This document shows, piece after piece, positions 19,481 to 30,228 of a stretch of DNA of 64,000 nt; the first letter of the stretch is position 1, and every line of letters starts with the position of its first letter. The stretch comes from Halarcobacter sp. (lineage in GTDB: Bacteria; Campylobacterota; Campylobacteria; Campylobacterales; Arcobacteraceae), in the NCBI RefSeq assembly GCF_963675975.1, contig NZ_OY780939.1, positions 496,001 through 560,000 of the forward strand, in the 5' to 3' direction. The position numbers and the translations under genes are program-made. Under the pieces are notes generated by a model. The model saw only the letters and a program-made list of their open reading frames with translations. It had not been told where the DNA came from and ran no database searches.

Positions 19481-22400
19481 GTTTCAATACATCATATGTT
19501 TTGGTTCAAGGATATCCTAAAACAATACCTTCTATTTCCCCTTTATTTCAATACATCATATGTTTTGGTTCAAGAAAGTATAAACTTTAGTTTTAGAGCA
19601 ATAAATATATTTCAATACATCATATGTTTTGGTTCAAGTTATCTCTTTGTTCTTTGTAAGATTGGTCATCAATTATTTCAATACATCATATGTTTTGGTT
19701 CAAGTTGGGGATTAGATATCTCTAAAAAATGTTGTTGTCCACAATTTCAATACATCATATGTTTTGGTTCAAGATTAATGCTTGCAAAAAAATTAGAAGT
19801 TTCTTTAACATTTCAATACATCATATGTTTTGGTTCAAGATAACATTGCGTGTAAATGTGGCACACCTGACTTAATTTCAATACATCATATGTTTTGGTT
19901 CAAGAAATAGATTTTTTAACAATTACAGATATGTAAGTGAATTTCAATACATCATATGTTTTGGTTCAAGTAAATATATCTGATTTTGTTGATTTATCAA
20001 CAGATAGATTTCAATACATCATATGTTTTGGTTCAAGTTAAATTGCTGTTCAATTCTTTCAAATTCATCCTCATTTCAATACATCATATGTTTTGGTTCA
20101 AGCTTTCCAGTGTCAATCGGGATTGACAGCAATTTTGTAATTTCAATACATCATATGTTTTGGTTCAAGTATTTACTCTCTTGCAAATGAATACACAGCA
20201 GATTTATTTCAATACATCATATGTTTTGGTTCAAGGTTTTAGTGGTATGAGTAATTTATTATCTATTGGATTTCAATACATCATATGTTTTGGTTCAAGA
20301 ATTTGGTTATGTGCCTGAGTATGAATTTATGTGATTTCAATACATCATATGTTTTGGTTCAAGATTCTGTACTCTGTTTATTAGGGGATATCCCCTAAAT
20401 TTCAATACATCATATGTTTTGGTTCAAGTTAAAATTTTTTATTATTGCTTTTTCTTTTTTAAATTTCAATACATCATATGTTTTGGTTCAAGTCATCTTC
20501 TAAACATAACTCTTTGCTTTCAAAACAATTTCAATACATCATATGTTTTGGTTCAAGTCATCTACTGCAACAGAAATGCAAAAGGCTTTAAAATTTCAAT
20601 ACATCATATGTTTTGGTTCAAGATCAAATACAGTTTTATATAGAGGTATGTCAGTTCCATTTCAATACATCATATGTTTTGGTTCAAGAGAAGGCAATTT
20701 AAATATAAGTAGTTTTGTAAATGATTTCAATACATCATATGTTTTGGTTCAAGCTTTTGCAGGAGGAAACATTGTTCAATCATTAACATTTCAATACATC
20801 ATATGTTTTGGTTCAAGTGTTCCATTAGTTTTTTAGTCTCTAATGTATTGAAATTTCAATACATCATATGTTTTGGTTCAAGACCGTTACAATTACTCTT
20901 GCAATCAAAAAATCAGGATTTCAATACATCATATGTTTTGGTTCAAGAAAACAGGCAATCGCAGTTGGTGCAAGACTTAATAAATTTCAATACATCATAT
21001 GTTTTGGTTCAAGCACAAGGTCAAGCAGCTAAACATAAAAGATTACAAAATTTCAATACATCATATGTTTTGGTTCAAGTAAATTTGTAAAGAAAAATGC
21101 AAGGAGAAGAAACAAATTTCAATACATCATATGTTTTGGTTCAAGTTGCAAGTTTAAGGTCTTCTCTTCCGAGAAGATAATCATTTCAATACATCATATG
21201 TTTTGGTTCAAGGATTAAAACTATCAGCACTTTTAATATGCCCAAGCCAATTTCAATACATCATATGTTTTGGTTCAAGTTCCAGTCTGTTACAGTAATG
21301 TCATGATCTGAACAATTTCAATACATCATATGTTTTGGTTCAAGATGTAACTCTTTATAGCTTTTACATTGTTAGCAGATTTCAATACATCATATGTTTT
21401 GGTTCAAGTTAAAAGACTTAAATCAACAAGTTACTAATGTTGTATTTCAATACATCATATGTTTTGGTTCAAGTAAGACAAAAATTAAAAGGGTATTTTG
21501 TGTTTAAATTTCAATACATCATATGTTTTGGTTCAAGTATATAAGTGCTACTAAATACAATAGTTTTATTAGAATTTCAATACATCATATGTTTTGGTTC
21601 AAGGATGACAAAGGTATTTCCATTAATTCTGTTAGCGTATTTCAATACATCATATGTTTTGGTTCAAGGCAGCATCATAATCAGTTTTTAATATTTGGGT
21701 ATCTATTTCAATACATCATATGTTTTGGTTCAAGAAGATATTGTTGTTGCAAATGAAGATTTAATATCATTTCAATACATCATATGTTTTGGTTCAAGTT
21801 TTTGCATTAGTTGTTCTTAGAAAGTTTTTAAAAATTTCAATACATCATATGTTTTGGTTCAAGAATTACCTTTTAGAACTCTACCTTTATATCTTTTATT
21901 ATTTCAATACATCATATGTTTTGGTTCAAGAAAAAAATTTTATCTTTACCCGCGCGCGGTCACATATTTCAATACATCATATGTTTTGGTTCAAGCATAT
22001 TCTCAAGATTTTTTGCAATTTCATTATATTGATTTCAATACATCATATGTTTTGGTTCAAGCTAGTCAGTCCTTTATTAACTAAAAAATTAGCCAATTTC
22101 AATACATCATATGTTTTGGTTCAAGGAAGTTACCGGAGATGCTAGAGACAGCGTAAAAGTATTTCAATACATCATATGTTTTGGTTCAAGGCAACACCAA
22201 TATTTGAAACTCTAAGTATAAACTAATTTCAATACATCATATGTTTTGGTTCAAGATTTAAAAGATTTCTTGATTTTATTAATTTATTATTATTTCAATA
22301 CATCATATGTTTTGGTTCAAGAAAGGTACAAGAGTAGATACATTAAGATGGTCTGAATTTCAATACATCATATGTTTTGGTTCAAGATTTAGATTCGATT

Positions 22401-23880
22401 TCTTTAAAGTCTTATATTAATAATTTCAATACATCATATGTTTTGGTTCAAGATCTAGAAGAGATTCTAACGGCGCAATAACTAGTTAATTTCAATACAT
22501 CATATGTTTTGGTTCAAGCTTGTTGTAGCACTATAAGGATTTTCTGCACATTTATTTCAATACATCATATGTTTTGGTTCAAGTATATCCTAATTGAATA
22601 TAACCTTTATAACCTACATTTCAATACATCATATGTTTTGGTTCAAGAAAATCATATTTAGATCTAGTAAAATCTTTGTTATTTCAATACATCATATGTT
22701 TTGGTTCAAGGTCATTATAAAGTTCACTTTCATATCCACTTATTATATTTCAATACATCATATGTTTTGGTTCAAGGTAATTTCAATAAAGAGCTTGTTT
22801 AAAGCTCTTGTTATTTCAATACATCATATGTTTTGGTTCAAGAAAAAACCATCATAACTTGCTGTACTTATACTTCCATTTCAATACATCATATGTTTTG
22901 GTTCAAGCTTTTCATTACTCTTTTATACACTTTTGCTATAGTATTTCAATACATCATATGTTTTGGTTCAAGTATTCTGTGTACTGGCATTTCTTTATTA
23001 TTTTTCCAATTTCAATACATCATATGTTTTGGTTCAAGGAAATGATAAACTCTCTAGTTGTAACACCATCCATATTTCAATACATCATATGTTTTGGTTC
23101 AAGATTGGCTTTGCTCCTAATAAAAAATGGGATATTGTATTTCAATACATCATATGTTTTGGTTCAAGTTGTAATAATTTGTTTTGTTTTCATTCGTTCC
23201 CCTAATTTCAATACATCATATGTTTTGGTTCAAGAAATCTTTTTGTGCTGTAGCTGCTTCTTCATTTATTTCAATACATCATATGTTTTGGTTCAAGTTT
23301 TGTTTTCAATTCTTCCTACGGCGGAATCTGTATTTCAATACATCATATGTTTTGGTTCAAGGAGTGATAAAAGATGATGACTTGGAAAATCTAATAAATT
23401 TCAATACATCATATGTTTTGGTTCAAGGCGTTTGGCAAGGTGCGATAGAAGGTGTAGATTAATTTCAATACATCATATGTTTTGGTTCAAGATGGTACTG
23501 CCAATAAGTATAGACCACAATTACCATTTCAATACATCATATGTTTTGGTTCAAGAAGCACAGAGGGCGCAGTCTATGGATACAATCCGATTTCAATACA
23601 TCATATGTTTTGGTTCAAGCTATACTCATTGAAAGTTAATTCTGTAAATCGTTCATTTCAATACATCATATGTTTTGGTTCAAGGAAGCTTTAAGACTTT
23701 TAACTCTCTCTTATATTTTATTTCAATACATCATATGTTTTGGTTCAAGCTAAAGCTTCCTCTGCTTCACCTCTAATTGTCATTATTTCAATACATCATA
23801 TGTTTTGGTTCAAGCAAATGTTTTTATACAGATGAACCACTAAATAAGCAATTTCAATACATCATATGTTTTGGTTCAAG
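19481..23880 (-). CRISPR. Type I-B CRISPR array, 68 repeats and 67 spacers
   Basis: I counted 68 copies of a 30-nt repeat that on the plus strand starts ATTTCAATAC and ends TTTTGGTTCAAG. Spacers are 33-39 nt, mostly 34-36. All copies are identical except the lowest-coordinate one, which starts with G. Read on the minus strand the repeat ends in ATTGAAAT (ATTGAAAC in the deviant copy), the usual 8-nt crRNA handle of type I-B. The array is therefore transcribed from high to low coordinate, away from cas2. The newest spacers are near 23.8 kb and the deviant terminal repeat at 19481-19510 marks the oldest end. Confidence 0.98.
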
Positions 23881-24045
23881 TAACGCAAAATAAGCATTCT
23901 TAAAATGCCATTTCTTATAAATAGGATATGCAAAGTAGTTTTTTCCAACCAATTATTTTTTAAACAATAAGTTGTAAAAGAACTTTTAAAAAGTACGATA
24001 TTATAGCTATTTTTAGATGATATTGTATTTAAATTGGTTGGAAAA
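23881..24045 (-). promoter_or_regulatory. CRISPR leader and array promoter
   Basis: These 165 nt lie between the last cas2 codon and the first repeat. On the minus strand a perfect TATAAT -10 box lies at 24005-24000, which would start transcription about 115 nt before the first repeat. A perfect 14-bp inverted repeat, TTTTCCAACCAATT at 23941-23954 and AATTGGTTGGAAAA at 24032-24045, brackets that promoter. A small GCATT/AATGC dyad lies nearer the array. The position matches where leader elements guide new spacer integration. Confidence 0.75.
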
Positions 24046-25369
<1,324 letters not shown>

Positions 25370-25377
25370 TTTAAATC

Positions 25378-25872
25378 CTATATAAAACAATACTCATAAT
25401 AAGCACACTTTTTACACTTGTTTTCAAACTTAGCTTGTGGTGGAGTATCTTGATTGATAAGAGTTTCAATCTTTTCTAATATATCCAAAAGCTCTTTTTC
25501 ATTTACCTCATCAAGTTCTATATAATGTACTTTTTTGTCTTGTCTATTTTTTTCAATAAACTCAATCTTCCCTTTTCTCTCCACACCTTTTTGTTTTAGT
25601 TTGTATAGATAGAGTAAAACTTGCCATTTTACAGCTTCTAGGTCACTATCACTCTTTTTTATCTCAACTAAATAATCACGAGTGAGTTTATCAATCTTGA
25701 TATTGTCAATACTAACTTCACCCTTTTTTGATTTTTCCTCATTTATCTCATGTAAGATTTTACCAATACGTACATCTTCACTATTGTCTTCTAAGTTTAT
25801 ACGGTTGGCGTGAAGATAACACTGCCTTTGACAATGGAAATAGTAGTTTATAAGTGTGCCGTTTATTTTCAT
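25378..25872 (-). CDS. cas4: CRISPR-associated exonuclease Cas4
   Basis: A 164-residue RecB-like nuclease that trims prespacers and helps select PAM and orientation. The cluster ligands are an N-terminal Cys in INYYFHCQRQCYLHANRI and a C-terminal trio in CKKCAYYEYC. The nuclease core has an EVNEK/GKIEFIE region where RecB motifs are expected. It is the first adaptation gene and is separated from cas3 by 89 nt that contain two hairpins. Confidence 0.93.
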   Translation of the reverse strand: MKINGTLINYYFHCQRQCYLHANRINLEDNSEDVRIGKILHEINEEKSKKGEVSIDNIKIDKLTRDYLVEIKKSDSDLEAVKWQVLLYLYKLKQKGVERKGKIEFIEKNRQDKKVHYIELDEVNEKELLDILEKIETLINQDTPPQAKFENKCKKCAYYEYCFI

Positions 25873-25900
25873 TTGTTTCTTAATCTTTCTTGTATATTTT

Positions 25901-25959
25901 CAACTGGCTACACTTTGTAGTCAGTTGATTTTATTTATGACTGGTGACAATTTGTCACC
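25901..25959 (-). promoter_or_regulatory. Two tandem hairpins between cas3 and cas4
   Basis: Transcription from cas3 meets first GGTGACA / TGTCACC (25943-25959, 7 bp, 3-nt loop). It then meets a longer stem, CAACTG.CTACA / TGTAG.CAGTTG (25901-25927, about 11 bp around one mismatch). The second stem is followed on the minus strand by AAAATAT. Two stable stems in an otherwise tightly packed operon suggest partial termination or an RNA processing site that sets the level of cas4-cas1-cas2. Confidence 0.55.
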
Positions 25960-25961
25960 GT

Positions 25962-28544
25962 TTAAATTATCATAGAGACGAATTCACCTTTTAAGACACT
26001 TGTTTCCAAACCATCCTCATAGGAATAAAGTTGTTTGTTATCACTTATATCATTCCATTGTTCAAGATATAAATATCCACACTTTTCTTCTCCATATGGT
26101 TTTAAATACTCGATACCACTATTGTGATAATCAGCTAATGAAAAAGTATATTGAGAAATTTTTGAGGCAAGTTCTTTAAGTGATATTTTTTTATCAATTA
26201 GATCTCGTTCTTTATTTTGTATTGCTTCTTCATACTGATTCCAAACACTAATTGCTTCATTATTAATAGGTACAAATACAGAAATAGATTGCATATCAAT
26301 AATTTTAATATGAGCATTATCAAAACGGAGATTTTTCATATCCGCCTTATAATCACTCAGCCCTTTTATAAATTCTTTTTTATTTTTTTCAATAATATTT
26401 TTTAAAACATGATTATAAAACTTGTCAAAATCTTTTGTATCTAATACATTCTTGACTTTACTGTCCTCTTCATACGTTGCAGAAACATTTTTTCGCTTAT
26501 CATCTCTATATACAAAGTTTTCATTACCTTGACCAATCTTAAATAAGAAAAGTTTGTTGCCTTGTTTGGAACTGTTTCGATTGATACGCCCAGCTAATTG
26601 CTCATCACTATCTAAAAGAGATTTTTCTTTAAAACCTATATCCATATCTATATCCACACCAGCTTCAACCACTTGGGTAGTAACAAGCAAAATATTTTTA
26701 TCATGAGTATTTTTTATAAATTCTATTATCTCTTTTCTACGAGGTTCTAAAATGGTTCCGCTTAGTATAAATATCTCATCAAAGATTTTATTATGCTTTT
26801 TAGTATATTTATAAAACTCATCAGCCCCTTTTTTGGTTATAAACTCTATGATAGTTTTGACTTTTTTTGATTTGGTAGTTCCTAAATTTTGATACGAAAC
26901 ACTTTCTTCCTCTAATTTTTGATAAATCTCTTCAGGTTTTTGTATCTGTATAACATTTGTATCTATTGTAACCCTTTGTGCAAAATTTGGATTTTGAAAG
27001 TATTGCTGTTTATTGGATACCAAAAAAGCAAAGTCACTATCAATAATATCTCCTATCTTTGGTAATGTTGCACTCATAACAATAAATTTCATATTAAAGT
27101 TTTTTGCAAATATATCCAACAAATAAACAATTTGAGACCATAAATTTGGGCTATATGTCTGTATCTCATCAATAATCACTACAGAGTTTGCAAGTCTATG
27201 AAAAATATAATTGTCATCTTTGCTAATGCCCGTCAAAATATCAAAAAATTTAACATGACTCAAAAGTGTTATAGGGTAGTTCATAAACTGATTATCTAAA
27301 AAATTCTTTTTATCATCTCCATACACTCCATCTTCACTCTCTTCTTTTTTTTGATTATATTTTGCTTTTGAGTGGAGTTGCACTATTTGTGAATTGTTAA
27401 GAGTTAGTGTCTTTTTTATAGATTCATATGTTTGAGTTATTAGTGTTGTAAATGGAAATACATAAAATACTTTATTGATTGAAGGGTCTTTTTGTAGTAT
27501 TTCAACCACGCTCATAAGTGATAAATTTGTTTTTCCAGCACCTGTTGGAGCTTCAATATAAAATAAATTTTGATTAGGATTTTCTTTTAGAGTAGTTTTT
27601 AAGTTTTCTCTTACTTCTATAAAAAGCTTGTTTCGTAAGTGATTTAAATTGTCGTTTGATTTATTTTCTAAATCACTAAATTTTTGAAAATCTTTGTTTG
27701 TTTTATTAACCAATTCTTTATCAAATTGATTTGCATAAAATTGCATATAAATACGCTCTCTAAACTTCTCATCTATCAAGCCAAAATCAGTATATTTTAA
27801 CTCTGCATTATTCCCAAAGTTCATAAATTGAGCAGTAGCGTAGTAATCAGAAATAATAAGAAGAGAAAAAAGGGATTTGGAGAGAAGAAACAGTATTTCC
27901 TCATTTGTTTCAATATAATCAAAAATAGAAGAAAAATTTCTATTTTTGTCTTGATTTTTTTTTGTATGTTCAACGTGTAAATCAAAATGATTTAAAAATT
28001 CTAAAAACTCTTTTTGAAAAATCAGATCTTCATATTGATAAACTTTTCCATGATGTTTTGAGACTAAAAATCCAAATATATAAATTATTGTTTCAATAAT
28101 TTCTGCCTCATCTCCTTTCCAGTTCTTTGAATCCATTTCATCTAAAGAATGATTTATAAAGAGATACGCACCAAGTGGAGAATGATGACTATCTGATAAT
28201 GTAGATTTGATATTTAAATTATTTAGCATAATATCTTTTTGAAAATTTGGATTAATTTTTCCCATATCATGCCAATAGATAGCTTTTGAAAAAAGATATT
28301 TTATAAAATCAGAGAACTCTTTTGTTTGCTCTATATCATTTAACAAAATAGCACTTTTTTCAAAAAGAACATCTAAATAAATTTCTAAATCATTTTGTTT
28401 TGTCAGCTCAATGAAATAGTCATATACTAAATCAATATGTTTTTTTAAAGTCTCTTTCTTGTGAGAATTTTTTGATAAATGGGCTTTGTACTTCTCTTCT
28501 ATATTTAACTTAATATCTAACTCACTAAATTTTAGAAAAGACAT
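25962..28544 (-). CDS. cas3: CRISPR-associated helicase-nuclease Cas3
   Basis: The effector that unwinds and degrades target DNA after Cascade binding. An N-terminal HD nuclease is seen at AIYWHDMGKINPNFQ (about residue 90) and SDSHHSPLGAYLF. The superfamily 2 helicase follows: Walker A IEAPTGAGKTNLS (about 330), box II VVIIDEIQTYSP (about 456), FIVMSATLP, and motif VI region DEQLAGRINRNS. The 860 residues and fused HD domain are typical. It overlaps cas5 by 13 nt. Confidence 0.96.
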   Translation of the reverse strand: MSFLKFSELDIKLNIEEKYKAHLSKNSHKKETLKKHIDLVYDYFIELTKQNDLEIYLDVLFEKSAILLNDIEQTKEFSDFIKYLFSKAIYWHDMGKINPNFQKDIMLNNLNIKSTLSDSHHSPLGAYLFINHSLDEMDSKNWKGDEAEIIETIIYIFGFLVSKHHGKVYQYEDLIFQKEFLEFLNHFDLHVEHTKKNQDKNRNFSSIFDYIETNEEILFLLSKSLFSLLIISDYYATAQFMNFGNNAELKYTDFGLIDEKFRERIYMQFYANQFDKELVNKTNKDFQKFSDLENKSNDNLNHLRNKLFIEVRENLKTTLKENPNQNLFYIEAPTGAGKTNLSLMSVVEILQKDPSINKVFYVFPFTTLITQTYESIKKTLTLNNSQIVQLHSKAKYNQKKEESEDGVYGDDKKNFLDNQFMNYPITLLSHVKFFDILTGISKDDNYIFHRLANSVVIIDEIQTYSPNLWSQIVYLLDIFAKNFNMKFIVMSATLPKIGDIIDSDFAFLVSNKQQYFQNPNFAQRVTIDTNVIQIQKPEEIYQKLEEESVSYQNLGTTKSKKVKTIIEFITKKGADEFYKYTKKHNKIFDEIFILSGTILEPRRKEIIEFIKNTHDKNILLVTTQVVEAGVDIDMDIGFKEKSLLDSDEQLAGRINRNSSKQGNKLFLFKIGQGNENFVYRDDKRKNVSATYEEDSKVKNVLDTKDFDKFYNHVLKNIIEKNKKEFIKGLSDYKADMKNLRFDNAHIKIIDMQSISVFVPINNEAISVWNQYEEAIQNKERDLIDKKISLKELASKISQYTFSLADYHNSGIEYLKPYGEEKCGYLYLEQWNDISDNKQLYSYEDGLETSVLKGEFVSMII

Positions 28545-29275
28545 ATTACCCCATTGTCAGATTCATAAAGAATACCTAAATGTTCAATAGATTTTAAATA
28601 TTCAATTGATTTAAATACTGCATTTGTATATACAAACTCTTGGTACTTATATTGCCTTGGATTTGAATTCCAATCAATTGGCAATCTTTCAAAAAGATAA
28701 AAATAATTTGTAGTACGCTCTTGATAACCACTATTTTTAAGCACAAAGTTCTCATTTTTTGGAATAATTGTCAAGACTCTAAACTGCTCTTTTTGCTCAA
28801 TTTTTTCAAATTTTTGATGTTCATGAAAATTATCCCACCACAATGAAAACTCATTTTTACCCATATAGGGAAGATATTCTGATTGATTGGATTTTAACCT
28901 TTTTATCAGTTCATGATTTTCATCAATTTCAATATATATATCATAGGCTGGATTGACTAAAGTTTGCTCTGTAATGTTTTTTGTTTCTCCATTGGTTGTA
29001 TTGTTAAAGAGAATAAACTCTTTTTTATAAATCCCACCATTTTTATCACTTGGAACAACAGCAATTCTTAGATTTTTAAGCTTTTCATAAAACTCAGGCA
29101 TTTTAGTCTGATCTTTGTTTTGTGCATACCCTTCATATCCCATAATTGCACCCAACATACCTAAAATATATGTTTTGGGAATGATATTATACGTGATAAA
29201 AATCTTATCATTTATATCAGGCTTTTTAAACATCCCAAAATCAGATTTAATGGTAAAACTAATTAGTTTTTTCAT
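28532..29275 (-). CDS. cas5: Type I-B Cascade subunit Cas5
   Basis: A 247-residue RAMP protein that holds the 5' handle of the crRNA. The family N-terminus is clear (KLISFTIKSDFGMFKKPDIN, then TYNIIPKTYILGMLGAIMGYEGY). It starts 11 nt after cas7 with only a weak ribosome-binding site, so translation is probably coupled. It overlaps cas3 by 13 nt. Confidence 0.92.
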   Translation of the reverse strand: MKKLISFTIKSDFGMFKKPDINDKIFITYNIIPKTYILGMLGAIMGYEGYAQNKDQTKMPEFYEKLKNLRIAVVPSDKNGGIYKKEFILFNNTTNGETKNITEQTLVNPAYDIYIEIDENHELIKRLKSNQSEYLPYMGKNEFSLWWDNFHEHQKFEKIEQKEQFRVLTIIPKNENFVLKNSGYQERTTNYFYLFERLPIDWNSNPRQYKYQEFVYTNAVFKSIEYLKSIEHLGILYESDNGVICLF

Positions 29276-29286
29276 AATTAAATACT

Positions 29287-30228
29287 TTAAACTGTTTGAG
29301 ATAAATCGAATATCTGTATATTTAGATTTTGGCTATCATAAATTAAGTCTATAAGCTCTTCTATTACATAAATTTCAATAGATGCTATTTCATTATTGTA
29401 TTTGTTTAAATAGCTTATTAATTCACTTAAATCAAAACTATTTTTTTCTCCATTTTCACCTTTTTTAAACTTAATGAATTGAGTAAAACTAGGAAGTGTT
29501 AAAATTGAATTTTCATTAAGAGTCACGTATATTGATAGTTCATTTTCAACTCCACTCTTTGAATGCGAATCATAAAATGTTGCTGCATTATTAAAAGCAT
29601 TTTTTAAAACAATGATATCATTTGAAGATAATAAGTTTAATGAATCTTCTTGATTATTATCAAGTAAAGTTTTTTCTTTTTTAGCTTCTTTTTTTTTGAT
29701 AACACTTTTCCAATTAGATAAATTTTTGGGATTTATTGAAAAGTTATGTATGTAGTGAACCTCTGTAGCTTTACTCATACTTCCTATAGCTGTAAAAGGT
29801 GCTAAAATTTCATCTGTATAAACTTTTCCTTTCCCAAATAGATCGGTTGCATGATTTACTTGTACAACTCCATGTAATGATAAATTTTTACCTTTTGCTG
29901 TAAATGTAGCACCAAACAATCGAACATCTATACACTCCAAAAGAGTAAATAAAACATTTTCTTTTTGCTCTAATTTATCAAATGCTTTATCCAAATCAAT
30001 TGCCTCAAAGTTTTCATTCAACTGTTTTGTAAACAATATTTTTTCATTCTCTTGATTCTTTTTAATATAATTTCTGACCAACCACTTAAACGATTTATCC
30101 GTCGCATAAAAACTTCCATCACTTTTCAAACGTCTTGGAAGACCGTTAAAATCAGCATTATAATTTGCGTTGATTGCCTTAACAACTACACACCCATAAA
30201 CTCTATTTTTAAATTCTGTACTACTCAT
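29287..30228 (-). CDS. cas7: Type I-B Cascade backbone subunit Cas7 (Csh2-like)
   Basis: This protein polymerises along the crRNA spacer. I chose the ATG at 30226-30228 (MSSTEFKNRVYGCVVVKAIN, 313 residues). AGGAGAAAGAAG precedes it and it overlaps the cas8b stop by 8 nt. The N-terminus through NADFNGLPRRLKSDGSFYAT and the central segment LFGATFTAKGKNLSLHGVVQ are typical of Csh2-type Cas7. The longer frame to 30291 has no family-like N-terminus. Confidence 0.93.
   Translation of the reverse strand: MSSTEFKNRVYGCVVVKAINANYNADFNGLPRRLKSDGSFYATDKSFKWLVRNYIKKNQENEKILFTKQLNENFEAIDLDKAFDKLEQKENVLFTLLECIDVRLFGATFTAKGKNLSLHGVVQVNHATDLFGKGKVYTDEILAPFTAIGSMSKATEVHYIHNFSINPKNLSNWKSVIKKKEAKKEKTLLDNNQEDSLNLLSSNDIIVLKNAFNNAATFYDSHSKSGVENELSIYVTLNENSILTLPSFTQFIKFKKGENGEKNSFDLSELISYLNKYNNEIASIEIYVIEELIDLIYDSQNLNIQIFDLSQTV

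Noticed and set aside
19460-23694. Many plus-strand ORFs with repeated peptides such as ISIHHMFWFK, FNTSYVLVQ and FQYIICFGS
   Set aside because: They are the three-frame translations of the CRISPR repeat and its spacers. The array is non-coding and read on the other strand.
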